A stretch of DNA of 64,000 nt from Sisyra terminalis (taxonomy: Eukaryota > Arthropoda > Insecta > Neuroptera > Sisyridae): NCBI GenBank assembly GCA_958496175.1, contig OY292274.1:2666001-2730000 (forward strand), given 5' to 3'. The stretch's first letter is position 1; every line of letters begins with the position of its first letter. The translations under genes were made by a program, and so were the position numbers. Below the pieces are notes generated by a model. It searched no databases. It had not been told where the DNA came from and saw only the letters and a program-made list of their open reading frames with translations. Positions 52,801-63,582 of this stretch are shown piece by piece.

Positions 52801-55800
52801 TATGGAAGATATGAAGACGAATATTATGGAAGAGAAAGTCGAGGGTAAGTTGATTGGCAAAAAGTAATAACCAAAAATAGTTAATTAGTAATCAATTAGG
52901 CTCAGTATTTTTCCCTTTTAAAGTGATTATACGAAAAAATATATTTACGAGCGAAGCAACCATAGGATGGGGTATCCTATTTTTTTTTATTAGAAGTTTA
53001 TTATATTTTATACAAAGACTTAGAAAACTGAAATATGTATCCAAATGCTTATTTTATTAGTTGATTTTTTAAATATTTTTTGCACGGACATCTTTACATA
53101 TCATTCAATTTTAAATTTCCAACTTAGTTTTATATATTTGCCGAAAAATATTTTTTGTTAATTAACTGTTGAATTTTTAAAACTTTTCGTTGACAAATCC
53201 TTATTTACTTGTATTTTAGATCACGACCGTCAAGTCGCAGTGATTCATATCGAGATCATCGTATGCTCGACCCACGAGATCCGAGGAAAATGAGAGATCC
53301 GTATGGATCTTATTATCAAGTAAGATAATATCGAATTGTTGAAGATTTAGGTTTTAATTTATTAACTCCATTCTGTAGGGCTATGGATATGAAAATTTCA
53401 ATCCGTACTATAGTGCTCATTATCAACAACATTATCAATACTATGAAAATTTGCGAAGGACCAACCCGACTGCTTATGCAGAGTGGTATCGGAAATTCTT
53501 TCAAAACGCCAGTGTTCATATGGGAATGCAGAGTGTGGGACACGATGATCGTGCCTCTGTGCACTCGGGGCGTAGTTCTGCTAATGAAGACAAAGATCGG
53601 TAAGACGTTGAAGAAATTTCTAGATTGGTTTTGTTATTAACGTTTTGGATTTTTGTGCGAGTGTGCTTAATTATTTATTTTTTGAAATCTTCAACTGTGG
53701 TTTGAGATTATTAAAAGTTTTGATAATAATTAATCATGAAGAATAGGAATAAGGATCCTGAATTCATTCATAAACAATCAAAGATCAATGGACTATTCTA
53801 TTTATGAATATTATAGAAAATAAGACTTAAAATCCAAGTTGCTTCTGGAATTATTTTTAGGACTATCGCCATCGTAGAGGTAAAAGTTATAAATGTGATA
53901 TACTCTACAAAAGGAGCTACTAGCAGATCTCTTGTATACATAAACTATTTACTCTCATACATACCATGTGAATTCAGAATTCCTTATTTCTATCTTGTTT
54001 TATCTTAAATATAACATAAAAAACTAGATAAACTATAACATTTAAATACTTTTAATTACGACATATTTTTATACACACTTTTTGAAACATAACATTACAC
54101 GAAAAACAAGATTTTAAACCGCAGTTAAAGATTAAATTCATAATCATATTTCTGTGGAAAAGCACTGTTTTCATTGTGAACATAATCATTGAGAACCTCG
54201 CGAAGAAAATTTAATTTCAATATTTTTTCGAAATTTGTTGAATTGGCTTCGACGATGGTTTGTACTCTTCTCCAGGTATTCACGGCACAGTTATTACCCC
54301 AGTCAACCTAGCACCCCTCATATGGGGCCTTATTATTCGCAACCCCCTATGTCATATAGTCAAGACGACTCTAGGTGAGCCCCGTATTCATTCATATTAT
54401 TCTTAAATTTTCACTCATTAATCATTTTTGGGAATAGTACTGACAATTTTGCCATGTTTTTCTTATTGTAAAATTAAAAAAAAAAAAATATCGAAACCAA
54501 GATATGATTTGAAAAAATCAGTATTTCATTTACAAGGCTAATATTGTCAGTATAATATGGTGATTGAATTTATGTTAAAACTTATTATACTTCTTCTTGA
54601 TTTATTCACTTATTCAAGTTTCGTAAAAAGAATTCAATAAAACTTAAAATGGGGTTGCTTAAATCGAAACTTTTAACATTTGTCTTTATACGTAACTTGA
54701 TTTGTAAAATGCTTTCTCTGTACAAACACTGTAGTTAGAAAATTGAAAAGAGTAGAAATTTCCTTTATGTATGTTTGTTTATTGATCCGAGTTGCTATAA
54801 TTGTTAAATTTATAACTGGTATACATTCAAAGTAAATCTCAATAAGAAAACTTGAGTATAATACTTTTTAGTAACGAAAAAGTAATTTAAAATCTTTTAG
54901 TGGATCACCAAAAATTATAAATTCATAATTGATTCAAGCCAAGTTAAAGATCGAGAAAGGTTGGGTATCACTCCCGTACATTGTATTTGCGTGTTGTAAT
55001 CGCACAAAGCTTTTTATTTACACTTTAAAGTATTTTTAATGGGGACCATCCACGAAACGGAGACAACCTAGATGCAAAACCGTAGCGTTCTTTTTTGTTT
55101 AATTATCAAAAAAAAAAAAAAAAAAAATAAAGTAACACATTTTTTCCCTTCATTATATAGCAATTGTAGAAAATAGAATTTTAATTTTATGTTTTGTACA
55201 TTCATGTGTACAATATATTATTTTCGGCAAAGTTAACTTCATTTAATGGTTGATTTTTTTTTTTTTTTTGTTGAAACAAGTTCTGGTTTAACAAGTATAG
55301 CAACTCTATTATACACCATTATTTTATCGTCAATACACATCCATGTTTGAAATAATTCAAATATTTAATGGCAATAAAAATAATTATAATTACTTGTTGC
55401 TTATTTCTAACCATGGAAGCATGTAGCTTTATGTTACTTGTGTATTTAATGTCTTTAAAATACCAATATAAAATGATCAAATTATTTGTGAAATTTTACG
55501 TTTATACTAGGAGTGTGTGGAGAACATTCGATTCGAATCGAATCAAATAGTCTTATTCGATATTTGATGAGCCCATTTCGAAAATAATTCGAAATTTTCG
55601 ATTAACTCGAAACTTTCAAATAATTCGAATTAAATGGTTACTAAAAATTCAAATCATACACTTGTAATCAATTTTTTCCTAATTATTTATAATCAATGAG
55701 TAATTCCCAATTTTCGTATCGAATAATCATATTCGATTCGATACCAGTAATTCGTAAATTCGAATTATTCGCACATTCTTAGTTCATACACATAAACTCA

Positions 55801-58800
55801 AATTACTAAATCATTTGCACAAATTTTTTGGGTAAACATGCCGGACAAATACTTATATTATGTAGAGGTGGTTATTTTCTTCTTTTTTATCAAATACTGC
55901 CATACAAAATCAAACGCTCAGAGGTTTCAAATACCATCTTTATGATATTAATTTGTTCGCAGAAACTAATTGTTGCCAAAATTATTCGACTCTATATCTA
56001 TACAATCCTTAAGCTAAAAATATCGATGATTGTACAAATTTACATTTGAAAATTGCAACAATTAATTTCTTTAATCCTTATGACCAATTATTTTGTATCA
56101 AATTCCGAGGGGTCAGGTATACTTTCCACCGATACAATCTGACAACGTCTCATTCTCTACTTATTTGTTTATTTCTTTCGCGAATAAAACGATCAATCCA
56201 TTATTGCTAAATTCATTATGATTGATTTATTTGCGAATTGAATTAAAAACGAAGTAGAAAATGAGACGTTGCAGATTAAACTGGTTTAAAGTTTACCTGT
56301 TTCAATCGCATAAAAATGATTTACTTTGGTTGCATATAACACTGAAATATTTGTTTTGGTTGACTCAAATTGAATTCATTATAATTCTATCTAAATTTAA
56401 TCACAGTGCATGAATAGATATTTATTTCTCCATTTTAACAATCTATGTATTTTGCTTTCACAGGATTTAAAATTTCAAACCTTTTATTGTTTCAAGTATT
56501 ATTTAGTTTAATTTCAATTAAACTAAAACCAAAGTTGTATTTTTATACAATTGTTCTTTTTTTATTTTTTAGATATTTTCTGAAGAGTAATTATTTTTTA
56601 TGTGGGAGTTTGTGGAATTCAAAACAATAATTTTATCGCATAAAGTTGAAACAGAATAGTTCACATTAAAAAGAATTGGCTTAAAAGTTTTTAATTACCC
56701 ATTTTATTTATAAATAATAATAAAAAATAATCTTTCTTTTTTTTTTTAAATCTTGATGAGAAAGCGAAATATTATACTTATACATTTTAGCTGTTTTCAT
56801 AATTTTCTTTGTAATATACTAACGTTTATAATTTTGCATTCCGATATTTATTTCGAAATTGAAAGTAATTATAATTATTTTCGTACTTATTATCAGCGAA
56901 ATATCTAATATGTTAATAAATTTAATAATATTTGGGTCAAGTACGAAAAAATCTTTCGAATTATTTTTTTTGTTGATATTACTGTTTTACTGCAATTGCT
57001 AAAAATATTTATTAAATTAATTTTGACTGAATTTTCCTCAATTTTTTTTTTGTTAATTCAAACTATTGAATATTCGGATATTCCATAGTTTTTCAAAATC
57101 ATTTATCGCATTGAGAGAATTCAGATACCTTATTTAAATAATAGTAATAAAAATATTTCATAACATTAGAAACATGAATAAATATATTTTAAAAGTGTAA
57201 AAAGTACTATTATGCAGGGCAACATTTCTAGGAATTTCGAACAGCACTTCTAAGAAAAGCCTCCGCCGCTCGTTTTGCACCTTATATTTCCCTCCTTCAT
57301 AGGGTGATACTAAAAATGAATTCGAGTGATTTTTTTGTCGTCGTAGTTGACCCAAATTTTACGAAAACTAGTTTTCCCTTTATAATGGTTGTTAAAAAAT
57401 ATAATAACATTGGCTTTAATTAGCAGGATATTGGATCAGACAGACTCATCGTTGAATCTTGATGACGTAACTGCGTCACAACGCTTGACTCCGGCCAAAT
57501 TTTCGACGGCCCATGTTAAGGCGTGCATTTCTTCAGGCCATTTGATTCGAATATTGCCCAATTATCCACTGGACGGTCAGGCAGCAATTGTTGAAGTGTT
57601 AGACTTACAAACAGTTTTAGCAAATGATCCGGAACAACAAGAATTATCCGAGTTTCCGGGACCTCTTTCTAAGAATCATTCACACAAAAAAACAATAATC
57701 GACTACTGTGAGGCGAAAATCAAGAAAGCGTTTTCGAACTCTCAAATTTACGATAAGGAATCATATATTCTAATGTGGGATTTGTTGATTTTATTGTTGA
57801 GACAAAATGGGGTAATTTTCTTCGTAACGTTATTAACCTTTTCATTTTGATTTGAACTTTTTCTAGGTTGTTGTTGGAACTGATATTGCTGAACTTTTGA
57901 TGAAAAATGTTTCAAATTCAATTGGAAATAGTCGACGAGAATCAGTTGTATCATCGACGGGAAGTGCGTTAGATGATACATCTAATTTAGATACAAACGT
58001 CGAAACGAATTCCGCAAATTTGAAACAAAGCAAACCGGTATTGAGTGAAGCATTTGTTACGAATAAATTTCGAGAATATTTGCTTTATGGTTCTGGAAAA
58101 GAAGCGTTAGGTAATTGTTTTTATAAGAAATGTTATTTGAATGGTTTATCTAAAGATTTATTTATTTTTTGCAGAATGGGCGATGAAAAATGGGTTGTGG
58201 GGACATGCTTTATTCTTAGCGAGTAAATTAGATAAAAGAACTTATGCTAATGTTATGATGAGATTTGCAAATGGATTGACAATAAACGATCCGTTGCAAA
58301 CGCTTTATCAACTCTTATCAGGTCGTCAACCAGCTGCCGTGACGGTATGTTGTGTTTTTAAGTTATCCTATTTTTTGATATCCATAATTACTGAAATTTT
58401 TACTTTATTTATACTTGAAATTACTGAAACTTTATTGTACAAATTGATTCACTTTATTTCTCAAAAAAATATAGTCAAAGCATTTTGCTTTATTTAGATA
58501 AAATATTTAAAAGCTTTTTGCAATTTATACTCTAGTTTTTGTGGTTTATTATTTGGGTTTGATTTTCATTTAGGCTAAAGTTACATTAATGCTATGTTTA
58601 TTTTGAACAGCGAAAGGGAAAATTCAAACAAATTTGGTTAAGTAGTCACAAGATCAGACAATTCCAAAGTTTTATTTTCAAATGATCATAGTTCGTTCGT
58701 TTCTTGTAAAGCTTGTAATTTTCGATAGATGATAAAATTCAGATCTCAGCTTTTATATTTTTTTAATAAGAAGAAAATTCAGGTTATTTAAGATCTTTTT

Positions 58801-61800
58801 GTTTTTTATTTTTTATTTAATATTTTTATTATTCAATTAGCTACGTTTCGTTACTAATCGTAACTTCCTCAGACTTCTTGATTCACAAAAATAAAATATT
58901 TTTAATTTAAATTCAATAAATAAATAATCATTTATTTATAATATAATAATAATAATTATTTATTTATTGAATTTAAATTGAAAATATTTTATTTTTGTGA
59001 ATCAAGAAGCCTGATGAAGTTACGATTAGTAACGAAACGTAGCTAATTGAATAATAAAAATATTAAATAAAAAATAAAAAACAAAAAGATCTTAAATAAC
59101 CTTAATTTTCTTCTTTTTTGTAATTTTCCTAATTAGTATTTCTCAAAGAAAAGCAGTATCGCAACCTTTTGCACGCGTTCTTTATAATAAGAGACTTAAG
59201 ATTTAAAAGCATAAGAGACATGGATTTTGAAAAATAACTTTCAGTCTACAATATTTTCCAAAATAAAATGAACATCTTTGTTTAATTTTTACCAATGATT
59301 AATGAACTGTTTTTTTTCTGACTTATTGCTATCCAAATCACTTATCTATTACCCAAGAGCATAATTAGACCACCTCATTCCGGTGGTTTTAAAATCGTTA
59401 TCATCCTAAAAATTTAATTACTTTCTTTTGTTTGAATCAGTGTGTGTCGGATGAAAAATGGGGCGACTGGCGACCACATCTTGCGATGATTCTTTCCAAC
59501 ACATCTCAGCGGCCAGAATTAGATCGCAAAGCGATCACTACCCTAGGCGACACGCTTTACGCCCGTGGTTCTCTATACGCAGCTCATTTCTGTTATTTAA
59601 TGGCTCAGACGGGATTCGGTCCATATGATTCCAAATCAGCACGTCTTGTTCTTCTAGGCTCGTCACACCAAAAATCATTTTCAGAATTTGCAAACAATGA
59701 AGCCATCATGATGACTGAAGTTTACGAATACGCTTGCAGTTTAAGTGATCCAAACTATAACATTCCTGAATTTCAAGTATGTATTTGCTTCAATTTGAGA
59801 TTAATATGAGATTTTATTTTTATCTTTTGTAGCATTATAAATGTCTACTGGCTTGTCGATATGCAGAAAGAGGATTCTTAGAACGAGCATTATTATATAC
59901 TGAACGAATTGGAATGGCAATCGCACAAAATCCAAGCCGATACGGACCTTTCTTCGCTAATAAAGTTTTAAATTTGGGAGAAAGATTGAGGGCTCGCGAT
60001 ACAGCTGCGATGGCCGATTTGCAATTAGACCCAACTCAAGCTGATAATGATTCAAAGCAATCACCAGATATTTCTTGGATCACAAATTTGAAAGCGATTT
60101 TGAGTGACTACGATGTAATGTCTTATATTTAATTAATAAAATTATGATTAAAATTTAAAAATTTACAGATGGGTTTAATTACTCATGATGCGCAATCCGT
60201 GAGCAATTTGGCTTCGTCTGAATTAGATATAACACAAAGTATAACTCCACCAACTGATTTAAATGCTCCAGAAATAACAAATCAAACGACCGAACCTACT
60301 GCTTGGCCACAACCGAATACCCAAACTGAAGAAATTTACCAATCTACTGAACCACAACAGTGGCAACAAAACTACCAATCGTGGCAAGGTGAACAACAAT
60401 CGAATGATTATCAAACACCCCAACAATATCAACCGAATCAACAACAAAATTCGGAATATGATGTACATCATGGTGACAATTATTTAAACCAAAATCAAGC
60501 TGATCAGCCGCAACAATACTGGAATCAACAGCAACCGTGGGAAAATGATGCAAATGCATCAACTCCTCAATCCTACACGCAACAAAACACAGAGTATAGC
60601 TCAAATCAAGATTATTGGAATTCAGCAGCTCAAAATGAGGTGAGTTGTAGTGCAATATTTAAACCGAAAATCTAATTATTAAATTTAACGATTCAAATAT
60701 TTTAATTTACTTGGAACTTAAGGTTAGATTTGTCATAACTTCAAGATTTATATTAGTGCCATTGATAATTTCCTTGAGGAACAATTGATGGATTCGTTCT
60801 TAGAATTCAAAATGATTCATTGAAATTTTCCTGTTTTAGTTGAAACGAAGGAAAAATAAAACGGTTTATCTGTAAATGACTTGAAGAGATATTAATTTTC
60901 ATTTATATTTATTATCTCCGCAATTGTTCTAAAGTATTTTTGTCATATTTTTATGTTTAAATACATTCTATGTGCTATGGTTTACGTTCATTTTCAATTA
61001 ATTAATTTGCTTATATTTTTGGCTATGGTTCTATAATTCTTCTAACTGATGTTATCTAACTTTTCTATTACGATAATATCAGAAAGGAGCTAGAATTTTT
61101 GCTGTTACTTCATTTCATTTAATGTGATGCTTAATTTTTTATGTGGTATTAAATATTTTTTAAGAATAGAAATATTTAATTGAAATAGTCGCGCTTTCCA
61201 CATATAATAACAATTTATTCAAAATAGAAACAAATAAGTTATATTTGTACCGCCGCTTTATTACAACTAAGGTTTAGTAATCAGGCTTTGTACTAATCTA
61301 TAAACCGAGAACAAGTTGTCAGACTTCTATTTTGTCCTGATTTTGAAATAATGTGCACATTTTGAATTTTTTAAAAAACACATAATTTCTGAATAATTCT
61401 TCACTTTTATGTGCACGTAATTAACTCCATAATGCAGTAAAAAATTAAATCTGGAGCATTTAAGGAATGATTGCATTGTTCCTCTGCTTTATTTTGCATC
61501 GTAACGAACTTCATTTAAAAATTTCTTCCCAAAAATTGGTATTTTAATGAATAGTCTAAGAGCCAGTGGCTGGATACCTGTATGTATTTGACCAGACTTA
61601 GATTTTTGTACAGAGAGTCCCCGTAACCGAACATACATAAATTCGTGAGTCACTAAGTCCAGCGCGGCGGGCGTAGGTGGTGCGCAGGTACCTCAGGTAT
61701 TAAAACATTGATCAATTTTAATAGTATTTTACCACAGCTGCCGTTTGGAAATTTAAAAATATATTATTATTACTGAAAAATAATCATGGCAGACCTTCAT

Positions 61801-63582
61801 CGCGCGGTTAACTTAGTGGCAGACAATTTTGAAGATACCAAAAATATGAAATTTTGAAATTTGAAAAAACAAATCTGCCATCAATATATTTTGTTCATTA
61901 TAGTCTTAAAAGCTTTTGACTTATTATTATTATGGCAGATCAGTAATAAGAACGTAGTAATTAGAACCTCAGTAATAAGAACGACTCTACTTATAAAATT
62001 GAATCGTACTTAAACCGTTGGTTGAGAGCCCAATGGCTCAAAAAACGCATGCTGCTGATATTCAGCATCCTTGTCTAACTAGTAGCGTCGCGTATCTGAA
62101 CAATTAAATTTCAAAATGTCATATTTTTTGGTATCTTCAAAATTGTCTGTCATGGTTATTTTTCAATAATAATAACAACAATATATTTTTAAATTTCTAA
62201 ACGGCAGCCGTGATCAAATACTTTTTAATACCTGAAGTACCTGCACACCACTAATGCCCGCCGCGTTGGACTTAGTGACTTACGAATTCATGTATTTCGG
62301 TTACGGGGACTCTGTACAAAAATCTAAGTCTGGTCAAATACATACAGGTAGCCAGCCACTGGCTCTTAGACTAGAACTTTTAAACGTATATATCTAATTA
62401 GGAACACATTATTGAACGTAACATTGTTCTATGCTAAAATAATGCCCAATTGTTTTTAGAGAGTTCAAATTCTTATCTGTTAACTTTTTTTAATGGAAAG
62501 TATTTTAAATTACAATTTAAATACTTATTGTAATGAAATCAAAGTTTATTTGTACTTCATAAGTAAATTAAGCATCACACCAAATTTTTACGCTAACAAT
62601 AATTGTAAATATATATTTCTTCCCCTTTCAATGGACGCAGCTTGAACCTGTGGTTGAGGAAAAACTAGCAGTCGATGTAAGTACGCTCATAATTTCACGT
62701 AACAACCCCTTAGTGGATATAAATGATCAACAGACTGGTACTTTACGAAAGCGTCACACTGCCTCATTTAACAATAATACTAATAATATTTTCGATAAAT
62801 GCAATTCATCTAATAATTTGAGGAATCCAAAATCACCATCATTTAAAAGTTTATTTCAAGATTATATCAGTTCAGAAGTTGCTAGTGATTCGACTACCGA
62901 CTGTAATTGTAGTATGTCGACTATTACTTGTGATACTTTTAATATAAGTCAAGAACCGGAATCATTTCTGTGCGGATGTAACACAAAGCAAATGCCTAGT
63001 GCAGCTAATTCTGACACAAAACATTATTTTTTTCCAAATCAAAATAATTTTGATTCTTCGCAAACAAATCAAGATATGACAAAAGGTCTATCATCGAAAT
63101 TTGGACGTTTTGCATTAACGACTAAATTAAACAAAAAACCGAAAAAAACAATAGTTAAATATCGTGAAATAACTCATAATTTTAAACTTGATGCAAGAGA
63201 TTGCAACAAGTCAACGTTTAAACTTACGAAATACGAGCGTACAAAACCTCTCCCGAAACATGATATTATTCGAAACACGGTTGATGCGTGGGCTGACCCT
63301 AAAGAGCGGCATTGTTCTTCGAAGAACGTTTTTACCAATATTAAAAAAAGTTTTTTCGGTCAGAAGCCGGAGAAAGTTTACAAACCGTTAGTGTTTGGGG
63401 GAACTTATCCAATTGATGCACCAACCGGCTCGTTTGACTTAGATTTGAGCGTTAACGATAGCTGTACTATTGCTGAGCAATTTTATAATTTACGAGTGAG
63501 AGATGGTAGTAGTCGCACTTCTAGTCGAAATTCATCACCCAAAACTTTCGATATTGATGAGCCGTATGAATATAAGTTTTAG
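49853..63582 (+). CDS. SEC16: COPII coat assembly scaffold SEC16
   Basis: Twelve in-phase exons: 49853-49939, 50029-52844, 53220-53319, 53379-53599, 54276-54374, 57427-57811, 57867-58110, 58175-58344, 59441-59776, 59833-60114, 60169-60639, 62641-63582 (2050 residues by this route). Exon 2 encodes a disordered Gln/Pro/Asn/Ser-rich region, with two WNW motifs and three RMV-type motifs, ending in an Arg/Asp-rich block (about residues 830-967). Exons 6-10 encode the central conserved domain (about residues 1108-1580): [71 protein letters not shown]. Exon 11 is a Gln-rich linker. SEC16 scaffolds ER exit sites; its central domain binds SEC13 and the Arg-rich region helps ER localisation. The last exon is unusual and described separately. 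The window may not contain the end of every SEC16 isoform. Confidence 0.93.
52845..54275 (+). other. SEC16 introns 2 to 4
   Basis: Introns 52845-53219, 53320-53378 and 53600-54275 are bounded by GTAAG donors and TTTTAG, CTGTAG and CTCCAG acceptors. They are AT-rich with nothing else recognised. The two frames of about 85 codons at 53316-53640 are shadows over exon 4. Confidence 0.8.
55508..55781. mobile_element. hAT-type MITE, 274 bp
   Basis: The left end TAGGAGTGTGTGGAGAACAT and the right end (reverse complement TAAGAATGTGCGAATAATTC) are imperfect repeats with hAT-like character, followed by many ATTCGA words. The 8-bp flanks GTTTATAC (55500-55507) and GTTCATAC (55782-55789) agree at seven of eight positions, the length of a hAT target duplication. 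Confidence 0.82.
56114..56299. mobile_element. MITE family M, copy 3 (186 bp), in SEC16 intron 5
   Basis: The left end CAGGTATACTTTCCACCGAT mirrors the right end (reverse complement CAGGTAAACTTTAAACCAGT). Sub-terminal words AATCTGACAACGTCTCATTC and TTTGCGAATTGAATTAAAAA link it to the copies at 21684 and 40586, though the extreme ends differ. Confidence 0.65.
58345..59440 (+). other. SEC16 intron 8, carrying a family H foldback
   Basis: A 1.1-kb intron bounded by GTATGT and a TTGAATCAG acceptor. Its centre is occupied by a foldback copy (58727-59117). The rest is AT-rich and empty. Translation of the donor region runs on for about 50 codons in the open frame, but these residues are not SEC16-like. 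Confidence 0.75.
58727..59117. mobile_element. Foldback family H, copy in SEC16 intron 8 (about 390 bp)
   Basis: The left arm begins ATAGATGATAAAATTCAGAT and carries the reverse complement of the family core. The right arm carries CCTGATGAAGTTACGATTAG then TAACGAAACGTAGC. An inner repeat, TTCACAAAAATAAAATATTT and its mirror, sits at the centre. The right arm lacks the outermost 30 bp (GAGATCTGAATGTTAT end). Confidence 0.8.
60640..62640 (+). other. SEC16 intron 11, mostly a foldback element
   Basis: A 2-kb intron opened by GTGAGT and closed by a pyrimidine-rich tract (TTCTTCCCCTTTCAATGG) and ACGCAG. It contains the foldback at 61554-62371. No further exon was found inside it. Confidence 0.7.
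61554..62371. mobile_element. Foldback element, 818 bp, TA target duplication
   Basis: The left end GTCTAAGAGCCAGTGGCTGG mirrors the right end (reverse complement GTCTAAGAGCCAGTGGCTGG), flanked by TA on both sides. The inverted similarity continues inward through TACATACAGGTA-type, AAATCTAAGTCTGGTCAAAT and GGCAGCCGT words for about 300 bp per arm. It is less AT-rich than the intron around it. Non-coding. Confidence 0.88.
62641..63582 (+). CDS. Terminal exon in SEC16 phase encoding an unrecognised 313-residue segment
   Basis: After a good acceptor, the frame entered from SEC16 exon 11 stays open for 313 codons to a TAG, followed by AATAAA at 63659-63664. The first twelve codons ([12 protein letters not shown]) are followed by a consensus donor GTAAGT at 62677, so splicing onward is possible. 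The long product has a Cys-containing middle ([26 protein letters not shown]), a basic stretch ([20 protein letters not shown]) and a C-terminal [14 protein letters not shown] phrase. I recognise no domain and it does not resemble the usual SEC16 C-terminus. The first in-frame ATG is 62913-62915, so without splicing this could only be a shorter independent gene. It may be an alternative SEC16 end or a separate gene; 313 open codons in such AT-rich DNA argue that it is coding. Confidence 0.65.
   Translation, partial: LEPVVEEKLAVDVSTLIISRNNPLVDINDQQTGTLRKRHTASFNNNTNNIFDKCNSSNNLRNPKSPSFKSLFQDYISSEVASDSTTDCNCSMSTITCDTFNISQEPESFLCGCNTKQMPSAANSDTKHYFFPNQNNFDSSQTNQDMTKGLSSKFGRFALTTKLNKKPKKTIVKYREITHNFKLDARDCNKSTFKLTKYERTKPLPKHDIIRNTVDAWADPKERHCSSKNVFTNIKKSFFGQKPEKVYKPLVFGGTYPIDAPTGSFDLDLSVNDSCTIAEQFYNLRVRDGSSRTSSRNSSPKTFDIDEPYEYKF

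Larger units (their letters stand above)
54375..57426 (+). other. SEC16 intron 5, with two MITEs
   Basis: A 3-kb intron between the Arg-rich/Tyr-rich region and the central domain, opened by GTGAGC and closed by TTAGCAG. Phase is preserved by direct joining, so no further exon is required. It contains the hAT MITE at 55508-55781 and a family M MITE at 56114-56299. Small frames at 55368-56630 are not genes. Confidence 0.7.

Noticed and set aside
52451..52867. Two 127-138 codon frames, one on each strand
   Set aside because: Both are shadows of the Arg/Asp-rich repeats of SEC16, giving artificial Ile/Glu or Ile/Ser-rich products.
58345..58497. Extension of SEC16 exon 8 through the open frame beyond 58344
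   Set aside because: A GTATGT donor sits exactly where conserved sequence stops, and the next exon ([10 protein letters not shown]) continues the domain in phase.
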